A stretch of 64,000 bases of DNA from Leuctra nigra (lineage: Eukaryota; Arthropoda; Insecta; Plecoptera; Leuctridae): NCBI GenBank assembly GCA_934045905.1, contig OW203763.1:15320948-15384947 (forward strand), written 5' to 3'. The notes beneath the pieces are model-generated. The model had not been told where the DNA came from and made no database searches. It saw only the letters and a program-made list of their open reading frames with translations. The stretch's first letter is position 1. Each line of letters begins with the position of its first letter. Position numbers and translations under genes: made by a program. Of the stretch, positions 56,701-64,000 are shown piece after piece.

Positions 56701-59700
56701 GTTGAAATACTGTAAATTAAATAGTAGATTTACAAGTTCTATAATTGTGTTATGATGAGATTTTAATTCTAAACTACAATGCACAAATCACAGCAACCTA
56801 CCCACGTAGGTATGTCCTACTGGCAGCAAATGCACAGTGTGTGTTTGACAAATAATAAATAAAATAAAATAAATAAAGTAGGTACTGCAGGGTTGGGTCA
56901 GTAGAATATGTATGTATGTATGTTTTATTGGTCCGCTTTGTGATACAATGCACGGTGGCAGAACATATAATAATGTGATAATATTATCTCACATAATAAC
57001 ATGATAACAATAATTATAATTCATGCGTCTCGATATTCCGCGTAGAAAATGGGTATTCTATGCGTATTTTCTACCGTAGAATATGTAATGTAGAATATTG
57101 ATGTAGATAACATATTCTACATGTAGAATATTATTTTTAAGAAAAACATATTAAATTGGTTTACAATGATCACAATTTATAATGATGAATGAATAACAGC
57201 TTTTTACTTTACTATGAAGTATCTAGTACATAACAACTCTACCAAATTATTGATACGAGAGAGACAAACTTCTAAATTTAACATTAACATAAAAACGCAA
57301 AGTGATACTCAATCATCTCATTGGGACTTTGGTAGTTGCTTGCTGTAATGCTGGATGCTGTAATCTAGATTCAATTAACCAAACATGAAGAATATGCACA
57401 CAACTTTTAAGTAGAAATTACGTTCCTTTCTACATGGTTATGTCTCTTCAATTAGAAATAATTTTGAAATGTTGTTTTAATTTCAATTTTTTACAATCTT
57501 GCTAGGTAATGGCTTTTCCTGCAATACATATTCAAATCATTGAGTGTTCCCTCTTGCAGAATTGTAGGGGAAGTGTGCTTTGAATAGGATTATTAATTAA
57601 GAGGTAGTATTGCTCTCTAATTAGCCAAAATTAAGGTTGTGACCGTTTCATACAAGATAAAATATGAGTAGAATAAATAGAAAAGATTTGAACTCGACCG
57701 CTGTATTTAGCTAAGTTTGGCCATGAATTTCATTTGTTTCTGGTGTCTATCTCAAGAATTCACATAAAACCTTGCCATGCAATAGGTTTAATAAGAACAG
57801 TGTCATGCAATTTTATTGATAAGTTGATAATTGCGGGATTTATATTCATGTTGACGTTATCATTCAATGTACTCAGAGTCAGATCTAGTCGATTCTAATC
57901 TGTTACTTATAAGAAAGTTACATGAAGTTTTGAAGTATTGAAAATAGGGCAACTAATAAGGTAAAATAATATATTTTGGTCTTTGCCAACTTTTCCAAAT
58001 TTTACCAATGTCAATCCACTGGCGATTAAAAAAATATTCTACAATAATATTCTACATTTTCTACATATTCTACGTGTTATTCTACGTGTATGTAGAAAAT
58101 TAATATTCTACCGTAATGACCCAACCCTGGCGTACTAGGTACATTTAATCAAAATGAATACATTTATAATATAATTGAAGAATTCCAAATTTTTTCCCCC
58201 AGAAAGGGACTTTGTGATTTGGTTTGTCTAAATTGTATTTCCAACTTAATGTGTTCAGTATGTTTTTATTGATTTGCTTTGTGCACAAATTTGTCTAATT
58301 GAATTGTGTGTGCTAGTAGCGCGGACGGACAAAACAGCCATTATGATGGGTCACCATGAGAGTCGTGTAGTAGTAAAGCACGACACCTGACAACATCTCA
58401 ATACAAATGCAACTAGCCGGCCAATTATGTATACCTACCTATTTAAACTGCTACATACCATATTACTGCCTCATATCTTGTATTATCTGGGTTGTAGTAA
58501 TAATGTTTAAATTCCAGTTCCACCATGGTAGGTAATCGGTGAAAGTCTTGAATTAAATAAGATTTTTTAATCATTTCAGCATGGTTTGTTTACAACAATA
58601 CACAAGTATTACTCTTTGGATGATTGGAGAAAATTTGGTGAGCAAAATCCAGACCTTCTGGCACATGTAGCTGTTAGCTCTGGAACTGGCCAAGTTGACT
58701 ACGAGCGAATGAGTGCCGTATTAGAAGCATTACCAGAAATCAGATTCATTTGTTTGGATGTAGCAAATGGATATTCCCAACATTTTGTAGAATATCTGCG
58801 ACGAGTGCGCTCTGCTTATCCGCAACACACCATAATAGTAAGTCTTGAGTAGAATTAGTGTGAAATGTCTTGTTTTGTACTAGATCTGAAACTTTCAAAA
58901 CTTGATTTCTTATCAATTTAGCAGATTTAAAAGTCACTAGTCACAGCAATATGCCCACGTATACTACTTTTTACTCTCCAGTGATTTTTCTAAATCTTTT
59001 ATCTTAGTATTATAACACAATAGGTGTACAATACCATCAGCCGTCATTGTTGTGATAGTACACATACTTTATACCAGAATAATGCCTCAGTCTAAGATCT
59101 ACTAATATATTTTAAATATTTTATTAGCAAGAAGTAGGTTCCGATTTCTATATGTTCGTTCTTTCAATTTAAAGTAAACTCCGTTTCATGGAGTCTAGAG
59201 TCCTAGATAACATGGGCTATAGAGTGATTTCACCCCCTCTGAATACAATAGGAATAGGCTCCTCCCCCTACCTTGAAATCTCGGCGTAGGGCCATCAGGC
59301 CAGTGAGATACAGCAACAACATGCATTTAGAGTGATTGTTTTCTTAGTTTATATCAAGTTGTGCAAGAAAGATATTTAAACTAATTATATGTGTGAATAG
59401 GCAATGCTGATCCTTACGCATAAACCAGCTCAGAATGCTCATTTAAGGAGATATATTTTCAATTTATTTATTAACATTGATGGGCCTGCCCTACGCTGAG
59501 ATCGTGACGTCAGCTCGAATCAGTCTATAGGACTACCCATGTTAAACAGGACTCTAGACTGCATGGAACGAAGTATAGGTTAAGTTAAGATTTCTTAAGT
59601 ATATTTACTTCCGCCTAACAATTTTGTTTTTCTAGGCTGGTAACGTAGTTACGGGGGAGATGGTGGAAGAATTAATTCTCTCTGGAGCAGACATTATCAA

Positions 59701-59701
59701 G
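47655..59701 (+). CDS. GMPR: GMP reductase, first four coding exons, 3'-partial
   Basis: Joining 47655-47741, 55249-55368, 58580-58837 and 59636-59701 gives 177 residues, all in phase, starting [21 protein letters not shown]. The enzyme is a cytosolic TIM-barrel relative of IMP dehydrogenase that reduces GMP to IMP with NADPH, returning guanine nucleotides to the IMP pool. Family marks: [72 protein letters not shown]. Animal GMPR is about 345 residues, so half is here. The next exon should carry the PGSVCTTR loop with the catalytic Cys; I did not find it before the window end. Intron 1 (7.5 kb) holds a Gypsy element and a LINE, intron 2 a 1.2-kb DNA element. Confidence 0.95.
48066..48344 (-). 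repeat. 3' LTR of the Gypsy element
   Basis: On the - strand it starts TGTGGTGTTTTGG and ends CATGACA. Same sequence as 52865-53143. Confidence 0.93.
48346..48357 (-). other. Polypurine tract of the Gypsy element
   Basis: Read on the - strand, aggagagggcat immediately precedes the 3' LTR, the expected plus-strand primer position. Confidence 0.65.
48721..52803 (-). CDS. Gypsy Gag-Pol polyprotein
   Basis: 1360 codons in one frame from ATG at 52803. Gag occupies about residues 1-270 and has two CCHC zinc knuckles (C221-C224-H229-C234 and C241-C244-H249-C254). The aspartic protease active site is DTG at 324-326. Reverse transcriptase spans about 460-660, with the catalytic pair in FLDD (614-617) instead of the common Y-x-DD. 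RNase H spans about 755-880 ([17 protein letters not shown]). Integrase has an HHCC domain (H982, H985, C1015, C1018) and a DD35E triad (D1046, D1100, E1136). No stop or frameshift was seen. The basic C-terminus (YPKRVRKP) may be a nuclear or chromatin-targeting tail. The fusion of gag to pol without frameshift is as in Mag-type elements. Confidence 0.95.
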   Translation of the reverse strand: MAAITTIGHMDEYNSEIESWTSYVERFENFCTANQVPDDRKRPALLTVIGISTYNLLKNLCSPISPTTQTFNQLVAILKTHLQPDPTIISERYKFHRAAQLETETVRDFIARIKHLTIYCQFGVNLNEALRDRFVCGVRSDKIRERLLESGNPTFDQATQLALKLETAAKEATTLGRDHRERAVHSFASSPSHQDTTARNKFKKKREKVPVQPTASKSYSCFSCGLSNHTREKCKYREYTCNKCNTKGHLSKVCKLLPSKSQKFMNLDAEAVSDSSSSDSTMNHLRGISSAMHNLPKQANSEVNPPITVLVNIQNVQNVKMEIDTGSEVSAISQGYYSKNFATLPLLPADLLLRSYTGEKIVPVGMLQVEASLSGQSVVQGLPLYVIAGGGPPLLGRGWMAKLKISSLEVTNVHTLGSDSTPDSDKARVEAVLGEFPEVFREELGTYKKAPTKLYLRPEAVPCFQKARYLPYALKPEVETELNRLIDSGVISPVTHSEWATPIVPVLKKGGGVRICGDYKITLNPSLVIDKYPVPKIEDLFATLHNGKHFSKLDLSHAYQQLLLEDGSKECVTINTHKGLFRYNRIPYGVASAPGIFQRVMEQTLQGLPGVVVFLDDILITGKDREEHLVRLRAVLQRLQEAGLNVRRKKCEFFKESVSFLGHVVDRHGLHTNPSKVDAIVNAPVPKDVTQLRAVLGLVNYYAKFIPMLATDLKPLYRLLEKDKEFHFDKQCVEAFLKIKRLFSSATVLTHYDPSKPLKLSTDASPYGLGAVISHILPNGQEKPVAYASRTLNKAEQNYSQLDKEALSIHWGVKKFYQYLYGRHFVLETDHKPLTSIFGPKNGIPPMAASRLQRYAVFLAGFDFEIRYVKSENNVADAFSRIPLAHSHKESSAISYLHYVDNGNVPIHSKQIAAMTRRDTILNKVLGFVQYGWPQNADQIKEEFKPYFKKRLELTVEQGCVMWGYRVIIPKVLQKPLLEELHDSHLGIVKMKSMARAYLWWPGLDADIQDLAANCPQCVSSRNDPPKHTLHVWDYPETPFSRIHMDFLGPFQGRMVLLVTDAYSKWVEAFEVSSTAATQTIAKLRPLFAQFGFPQHVVSDNGPPFTSEEFSTFLQSNGIKHTCSPPYHPSTNGLSENNVKTFKYKVLAALKEGKDFNLAVSRFLLAYRSTVHCTTNETPAKLFLNRQLRTRLDCLRPNVREHVSKQQSKQIKDHKGSRQVVFQLEQPVLVKDYRGRREGWIHGKIKQRLGPVTYMVMIENDPARVWKRHANQLLAFRGSKQPEMRNVEDTFDFANDVTHSDSVPNVLPEYDEPLVVVPHDQEVVINVNNDVVNEGEPSITSSPQRRYPKRVRKPIVKLDL
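52851..52864 (-). other. Primer binding site, probably tRNA-Ser
   Basis: Just inside the 5' LTR the - strand reads ag then TGGCGACGAGGAT, complementary to the CCA end of an insect tRNA-Ser (GCT type) over about 13 nt. Confidence 0.55.
52865..53143 (-). repeat. 5' LTR of the Gypsy element
   Basis: 279 bp, matching 48066-48344. Transcription from it would run leftwards, antisense to GMPR. TATA and initiator motifs are not obvious. Confidence 0.93.
53224..55075 (-). mobile_element. Broken LINE, interrupted by a hAT element
   Basis: On the - strand, RT fragments appear in order: [23 protein letters not shown] and [12 protein letters not shown] (54757-55059), [16 protein letters not shown] and [19 protein letters not shown] (54224-54433), then after the hAT insertion [11 protein letters not shown] and [16 protein letters not shown] (53373-53741). 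A (GAA)n tail lies at 53224-53243. Several frameshifts between fragments. It is a different family from the LINE at 3478. It lies next to the Gypsy 5' LTR in GMPR intron 1. Confidence 0.82.
53746..54219. mobile_element. hAT-type element, copy 2 of the 8216 family
   Basis: CAGTGTTGGGTAAGTTCC and CCTTCCTACCCAACACTG ends with subterminal GGAACTAGTTCC arrays, as in 8216-8733. Flanks ccaatatt and ccaattat are an imperfect 8-bp TSD. Removing it and one TSD copy restores an uninterrupted LINE frame (KYLG-I-LVTSQG). Confidence 0.9.
55249..55368 (+). CDS. GMPR: GMPR exon 2
   Basis: The acceptor gtattttcag ends at 55248 and the donor gtttgt starts at 55369. 40 codons, phase 0 to 0: [20 protein letters not shown], then [18 protein letters not shown]. 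It carries the conserved NMD motif of the nucleotide-binding region. Confidence 0.95.
55370..56658. other. GMPR intron 2, first part
   Basis: No exon. 'agggccagttgttt' at about 55608 and 'aacaactggctct' near 56199 may be weak inverted ends of an old element that includes a GC-rich stretch (55975-56040). Two related blocks of about 85 bp (cccagaat.gctt.taaattgtttaaattc) at about 56382 and 56473 are direct repeats. Confidence 0.4.
56659..56850 (+). repeat. About 190-bp dispersed direct repeat, copy 1
   Basis: The block from 'aattaggtattcatcaag' to 'gcacagtgtgtgttt' recurs at 63308-63485 in the same orientation with about 90% identity by eye (shared 'acaagttctataattgtgtt' and 'cctacccacgtag'). 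Confidence 0.75.
56888..58129. mobile_element. hAT-like element with attctac-rich subterminal arrays
   Basis: CAGGGTTGGGTCAGTAGAATA and TATTCTACCGTAATGACCCAACCCTG are inverted ends. GTAGAATAT/ATATTCTAC repeats crowd both subterminal regions. Flanks aggtactg and gcgtacta share GTACT only, so the TSD is uncertain. 1242 bp in GMPR intron 2, no transposase. Confidence 0.65.
58580..58837 (+). CDS. GMPR: GMPR exon 3
   Basis: The acceptor atcatttcag ends at 58579 and the donor gtaagt starts at 58838. 86 codons, phase 0 to 0, from [16 protein letters not shown] to [10 protein letters not shown]. Contains AVSSGTGQ and [11 protein letters not shown], conserved GMPR/IMPDH barrel segments. Confidence 0.95.
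58838..59181. other. GMPR intron 3, first part
   Basis: AT-rich, nothing recognised before the element at 59182. Confidence 0.4.
59182..59570. mobile_element. Imperfect foldback MITE in GMPR intron 3
   Basis: 'cgtttcatggagtctagagt' is mirrored by 'actctagactgcatggaacg'. Inner blocks 'aacatgggctatag' and 'ctataggactacccatgtt', and 'cggcgtagggcc' and 'ggcctgccctacgctg', also pair. No TSD checked. Confidence 0.6.
59636..59701 (+). CDS. GMPR: GMPR exon 4
   Basis: The acceptor gtttttctag ends at 59635 and the donor gtatgt starts at 59702. Exactly 22 codons: [22 protein letters not shown]. The next residues in the family are the catalytic-loop VG(I/V)GPGSVC, expected in the following exon. Confidence 0.94.
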
Positions 59702-60569
59702 GTATGTTCAAGTTATCTCTTAATCATAACATGTAATGCAATTAAGTTCCCACTCACTGGGATTGCACATGTACCATCCTAATACAGTTTCAAGTTTCAA
59801 GTTTTTATTTCCAAGTATTTTACATAGGTACATAAAATATTGACCCTAGGGTAGCGGTAGCTCTCTTTGTTAGGGTATGTGAAAAATGTATATTGTGGAT
59901 CACATTATACTGTAGGTACTACATTCTATTACTACTATATGAGGTACGATTGAATAACTATGTATTGAATAACAGTGCATGGTAATGGCAATTTTAATTG
60001 ATAATAATATTACAATAATACTAACTTTACATTAGGAATATGAGTGTAATATATATACTATGATGTGTTAGGTTTTTGCAGTTGCTATTATTCGATTGCA
60101 TTTTATAAGGTATTACCTACTGCGTGAAAGAAATGAAACTGATTAAACTCCGACGTTTCGGTTTTATTTTAAAAACCTTCCTCAGGGAGCAAATACAGGA
60201 ATAAAATGTAACAAAATCTATGAAAGTCTATCTGGCACTTAAAAAATCAATGAAACAAATAATATTTTACAAAACATGCAGAACCAGTTGGATTACAAAG
60301 AAAACAAGGCCACTATATTATATCAAACAAAACAAAACAAAGCCTACAAAATTAATAAATTAGAAATCCAACAATTCTGTATATTTTGTAAACAATAATT
60401 GACAATAATATGTCATAATGTTTATCGGCCAGAACTGAGAATATCTGGAGGGTGTCAATGGTTAGTAATTTGTAATTAGTTAGTAATTCGAGTTTTGCGT
60501 TAATTTCATCCTATGATTTGTTGCGTGTATATTTAGTGTGTACCTATGTCTTTGTTCTGTGTTAGATTT
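59702..60569. other. GMPR intron 4, no exon found
   Basis: AT-rich. A piece at 60120-60200 (gacgtttcggttttatttt, aaccttcctcaggg) looks like a transposon scrap. The exon carrying the catalytic Cys loop was looked for and not seen. Confidence 0.4.
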
Positions 60570-61047
60570 ATAGTACAAGAGAGGATCTGAAAAAAAGGCC
60601 AAATGTCGGACAAATTGCAACACAATTTTTCTTTTTGGATAATACTCAGAAAAATGTGCTTAATAACATACTAAAAGTCGTCGAAGCTGGGACCATGGGT
60701 ATGTCCTTAAATTGACCTTAATTAAAATAATTATGCTAATTAATTTTTTTTTGGCTACTAAATGTTAACATTTTTCTGATTTTTTTTCGCCTAAATACAA
60801 CTTGTTTTGTATATTACTTGACAAAATTATTGAAACATCCATACTTAAAGCAATTAATTAAAAATCGACTTGATTTGATGTTATCGTGTATGATCTAGGC
60901 TGTGGGGTACACAAATTAACATTTTCGTTTTTTTCTTTTTGCATTGTACTCCCAAACCCTTGGTTATTTACAGGAAAAAAGTCGCCGACGATTGAACAAC
61001 TCCTATGACCTGTAATTGACCCTAATTAATTGAATACACAACACTAT

Positions 61048-61899
61048 AATACCGGGTGGCCCAAAAAAACGTCCAACGGGCGAGACATCACTGTGATGAA
61101 ACTACTGTACAGATTGGGCTGAAAACTACACCAATTATAAAATACATAATAAGGTCTAATTTGTGAAAGTTTTAACACCATAACTTTTATAGAAAACAAG
61201 TTACACCTGTTCGAATTTCGTTGCCAAAAAATCGATTATACGGAGCTCAAAAATCACGCGTCCAGAAAATGTCCAATGGTTGGGACGCTGTTTACTCAAA
61301 ACTACTGACAATATCATGCTGAAAATTGTATATGTTATTCAAAATATATTACTATTGATTGTGTAAAAATTTCAATTATTTGAATCAATGTAACGAAAGT
61401 TATGTGATCTAGAATTTGCGCTTAAAAAGCAGAATACTCTAAAATAATTTCTCAAGTTTTATTCCACATGTTAATTTTGAAGTGAAATTATCACCCGTAA
61501 TTTCTGTTTTTAAGCTCAACTTCAAGATACCATAACTTGCGTTCTACTGATTCAAATGTATTAAAAAATTTACGCAATTGAGTGTCGTATGTTTTGAATA
61601 ACATTTGAAATTTTCAGCCATATATTGTAAGTAGTGTTGAAAATAAATGAGTCCATGCCATTGGACTTTTTCTGAATGTGCGCTCTTTGAGCTCCGTATA
61701 ATCGAATTTTCGACAACCAAATTCGAATAGCAGTAACTTTTTTCCTACAAATGAAATGTTTTTGAAACGTTCACCTATCAAACATTGGTATGTTTGTTAT
61801 AACATGTGAAATTTTCGGACTAATATTATCTGTAGTAGTTTCTACTTTCTTCACAGCGGGGTCTCGCCCTTTGGACGTTTTTTTGGGCCACCCGGTATT
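61048..61899. mobile_element. 852-bp foldback element nested in the 2.6-kb element
   Basis: AATACCGGGTGGCCCAAAAA and its inverse TTTTTGGGCCACCCGGTATT form the ends. Further in, 'cgattatacggagctcaaa' and 'tttgagctccgtataatcg' also pair, so most of the element is one long imperfect hairpin. No ORF. Confidence 0.82.
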
Positions 61900-62201
61900 A
61901 TATTTCTTTCATTCAATCATATGTTATAGCCCATTCATCACTATAACCGAATTCTATTGAGACAATAGTATACTCAGCATTTTATTTTCTCTGAAGATAA
62001 ATGAATGAATTAAAATGCAGGGTAATTAATTAATTAAAAATTGATTTATTTTTAGAGATACCGCAAATATGGGTTGTGAGGTATCAAATTAAAGCTGGTG
62101 ACACGGAGATTAGAAAAAAATGTTTGATACTACAATATGATGGTCGACTTGTAAGCTTTTGTGGTCAATCAAGGTCACTCGGGGTGTCTGATACCTAATG
62201 A

Positions 62202-62636
62202 TTAATGAACAAAGCGGCCAGGAATAAATCCTGGAAAATCCGTGCCAGTGGAAACTGCGACGCTTCGTTCATACTTCTTGACTTCATGATAAGAACTGCA
62301 AAAACCCCTGCAGAAGTATTTTTTCAACCATTTTGCCCAAGCATCATTTCGTCTTCTGCAAACAACAGAAATTGACTTGTCGAAATTTTTAGTTCGAACG
62401 CTATAAAAGTCGGATCTTACCGCACTCTTGTATCTGGAGGCTAGTGGCTCTACATGGTGGGTACAAAACATGCATTCAGTCTTGAAATCAAACGGTTCTA
62501 TCGCGCTTTGGACGGAATTGGCTGCACGACTTCTGTCACAATTAGTTATGTGGACTTTCCGTACAGATGCATCACCACTTTGCTTCCCGATTTCTGATCT
62601 ATACACTGAATAAACTGGGTGTTTGCCGTTCTTCAC
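62202..62636 (-). CDS. Transposon-associated Cys-containing ORF, unknown function
   Basis: 144 codons from ATG at 62636. The core around residues 48-110 has EPFDFKTECMFCTHHVEP (C55-x2-C58 plus His60/61), then DFYSVRTKNFDKSISVVCRR and RNDAWAKWLKKYFC. I recall a similar 'FDF..C.FC ... VRT..F ... C..R.D.W' module at the start of large uncharacterised multi-copy arthropod proteins, but cannot name it. The last 30 residues may be non-native. It lies between the arms of the 2.6-kb element, so it is probably a fragment of that element's own gene. No catalytic motif is present. Confidence 0.5.
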   Translation of the reverse strand: MKNGKHPVYSVYRSEIGKQSGDASVRKVHITNCDRSRAANSVQSAIEPFDFKTECMFCTHHVEPLASRYKSAVRSDFYSVRTKNFDKSISVVCRRRNDAWAKWLKKYFCRGFCSSYHEVKKYERSVAVSTGTDFPGFIPGRFVH

Positions 62637-62702
62637 TCCCCGGGTGTCACTCCCCGGGTGTCACTCCCAGGGTGTCACTCCCCGGGTGTCGCTCCCCGGG
62701 TC
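62633..62702. repeat. 15-bp tandem repeat, gtgtcactccccggg
   Basis: Four to five GC-rich 15-bp units next to the inner edge of the right arm of the 2.6-kb element. Their composition contrasts with the AT-rich surroundings. Confidence 0.85.
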
Positions 62703-63307
62703 ATAAAAGTTGTTCAATCGTCGGCGACTTTTTTCCTGTAAATAACCAAGGGTTTGTGAGTACAATGCAAAAAGAAAAAAACGAAAATGTTAATTTGTGT
62801 ACCCCACAGCCTAGATCATACACGATTACATCAAATCAAGTCGATTTTTAATTATTCATTAATTTTTAATCAATTGCTTTAAAGTATGGATGTTTCAATA
62901 ATTTTGTCAAGTAATATACCTACATAACAAGTAGTATTATAGGCGAAAAAAAATAAGAAAAATTTCAATATTTAGTAGACAAAAAAAATATATTAATTAG
63001 CATAATTATTTTAATTAAGGCCAATTTAAAGTCATACCCCATTGTCCGATCTTCGACAACTTTTAGTATGGTAATTAGCACATTTTTCTGAGTATTATCC
63101 AAAAAGAAAAAATTGTGTTGCAATTTGTCCGACTCAAAACAGTTCCTCTCTTGTACTATTAATAGGTTTTTCTTGATGGCTACTGCTGATTGATCATCAA
63201 TATATTGGTGCGGCTGAATAATTGTGCCGACTTGTTTTGATTAGGGATGTGATGGGACAAACATTTACAAAATTATTTAATTAATGTATTTAATTAAGGT
63301 ATTATTT

Positions 63308-63485
63308 AATTAGGTACTCATCAAGTAATTTAAGATTCTCTAAATGTAGTTGAAATACTATTAATTAAATAGTTATTTACAAGTTCTATAATTGTGTTAT
63401 GAGATTTTAATTCTTAACTGCACAAATCACAGCTACCTACCCACGTAGTACGTCCTACTGGCAGCACATGCACAGTGTGTGTTTA
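63308..63485 (+). repeat. Dispersed direct repeat, copy 2
   Basis: Same block as 56659-56850, slightly shorter through small deletions. Confidence 0.75.
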
Positions 63486-64000
63486 CCTACCTGACTAAAT
63501 TTCGTGGACTAAATTGAATAGTTACTTGAATGCTAAGTGGTAGACGGGCGTAGAAGAACTTTACTCCAAGAAATATTCAGAAAATAATGTAAATTTAAGC
63601 TTTTTTTTTAAATATATTGCTTAAGGACACAATATGTGCATGTTTCTTTCATCAGATAGAATGGTAAAATACGTAATTTATTAGGATCGTGGACGTCCAC
63701 GATCCATTTGGATCCACGTGTTTTAAGTGGATTTCCCCCCCAAAAATTATACTTTTAAAATTGATCGCTTAACTCTTATGTAAGTACATATTTGACCTTC
63801 AATTGACCGGCCAAATCCCAACATTATTTTTGATATGGATATTAATTGGAAATGGTAGTCCCACCACAAAAACTTAAAAAGTTATGTAAACATCTAATCG
63901 ACTCAACATCCACAATTTATCAAGCAAATGATAGATTCACTTAAATTTGTCTTCTTTCTAGTAGGTAACTAACTGATACCAAATAAAATAATAAAATAAG
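63486..64000. other. Right edge, no gene recognised
   Basis: AT-rich, presumably still GMPR intron. The palindrome 'atcgtggacgtccacgat' occurs at about 63685-63702. No exon seen. Confidence 0.4.

Larger units (their letters stand above)
60570..63159. mobile_element. 2.6-kb DNA element with about 450-bp TIRs
   Basis: The left arm (60570 to about 61012) and right arm (about 62699 to 63159) are long inverted repeats starting ATAGTACAAGAGAGGA. Blocks such as 'gtcggacaaattgcaacaca', 'taggctgtggggtacacaaa' and 'aagtcgccgacgattgaac' are mirrored. The centre holds a nested foldback (61048-61899), a - strand ORF (62202-62636) and a tandem repeat (62633-62702). TTA occurs on both sides of TAGTAC...GTACTA, which would suit a PIF/Harbinger-type target, but this is uncertain. 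Confidence 0.8.

Noticed and set aside
58746..58937. 63-codon - strand frame over GMPR exon 3
   Set aside because: Shadow of the GMPR coding exon in another frame.

Overview
The window is nuclear DNA of an arthropod, most likely an insect. The base composition is AT-rich, genes are split by GT-AG introns of up to several kilobases, and roughly half of the readable sequence is transposable elements (TEs). Nothing prokaryotic is present: no operons, no ribosome binding sites, no CRISPR. Frequent 'ggtacctacc' runs, a Mag-like Gypsy element and a GMP reductase gene would suit a hemipteran or a lepidopteran; I cannot name the species.

Three host genes are supported. (1) 1260-10553, + strand: the last five coding exons of a ceramide synthase (LAG1/schlank family, ER sphingolipid synthesis); its N-terminal exons lie before the window. 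(2) 33318-18575, - strand: at least ten coding exons of a protein I do not firmly recognise, with an (x-E-T)n repeat at the N terminus, one CCCH zinc finger and a long helical remainder; a TOPAZ1-like germ-cell protein is one candidate. Its exon structure near 28.6-29.2 kb does not close and contains an in-frame stop. (3) 47655-59701, + strand: the first four coding exons of GMP reductase (GMPR); the exon with the catalytic cysteine lies beyond the window. Genes 1 and 2 converge, and genes 2 and 3 diverge across about 14 kb filled with repeats. The genes share no visible pathway.

Mobile DNA fills the introns and intergenic space. hAT-type miniature elements with 8-bp target-site duplications (TSDs) readable by eye lie at 5905, 8216, 25826, 27891, 37462 and 47025, with imperfect ones at 32253, 53746 and 56888. 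Other DNA elements are TTAA-flanked elements at 2162 (with a piggyBac transposase-like relic), 9774 and 37673; TA-flanked elements at 3220, 7210, 7429, 22206 and 31965; and several foldback elements. Retroelements are three or more broken LINE copies, a tRNA-derived SINE plus a 59-bp truncated insertion of its 3' domain, an apparently intact Gypsy element (48066-53143, - strand) in GMPR intron 1, and a young LTR element (38751-45866) with only gag and about 3.3 kb of internal DNA without pol.

Best candidates for something undescribed: the gag-only LTR element whose LTRs carry four 86-bp tandem units, each with TATA-like boxes; the 2.6-kb element with roughly 450-bp terminal inverted repeats (TIRs) around a small Cys/His-containing ORF (60570-63159); and the 159-bp satellite in which every unit is itself a hairpin (35828-36545).
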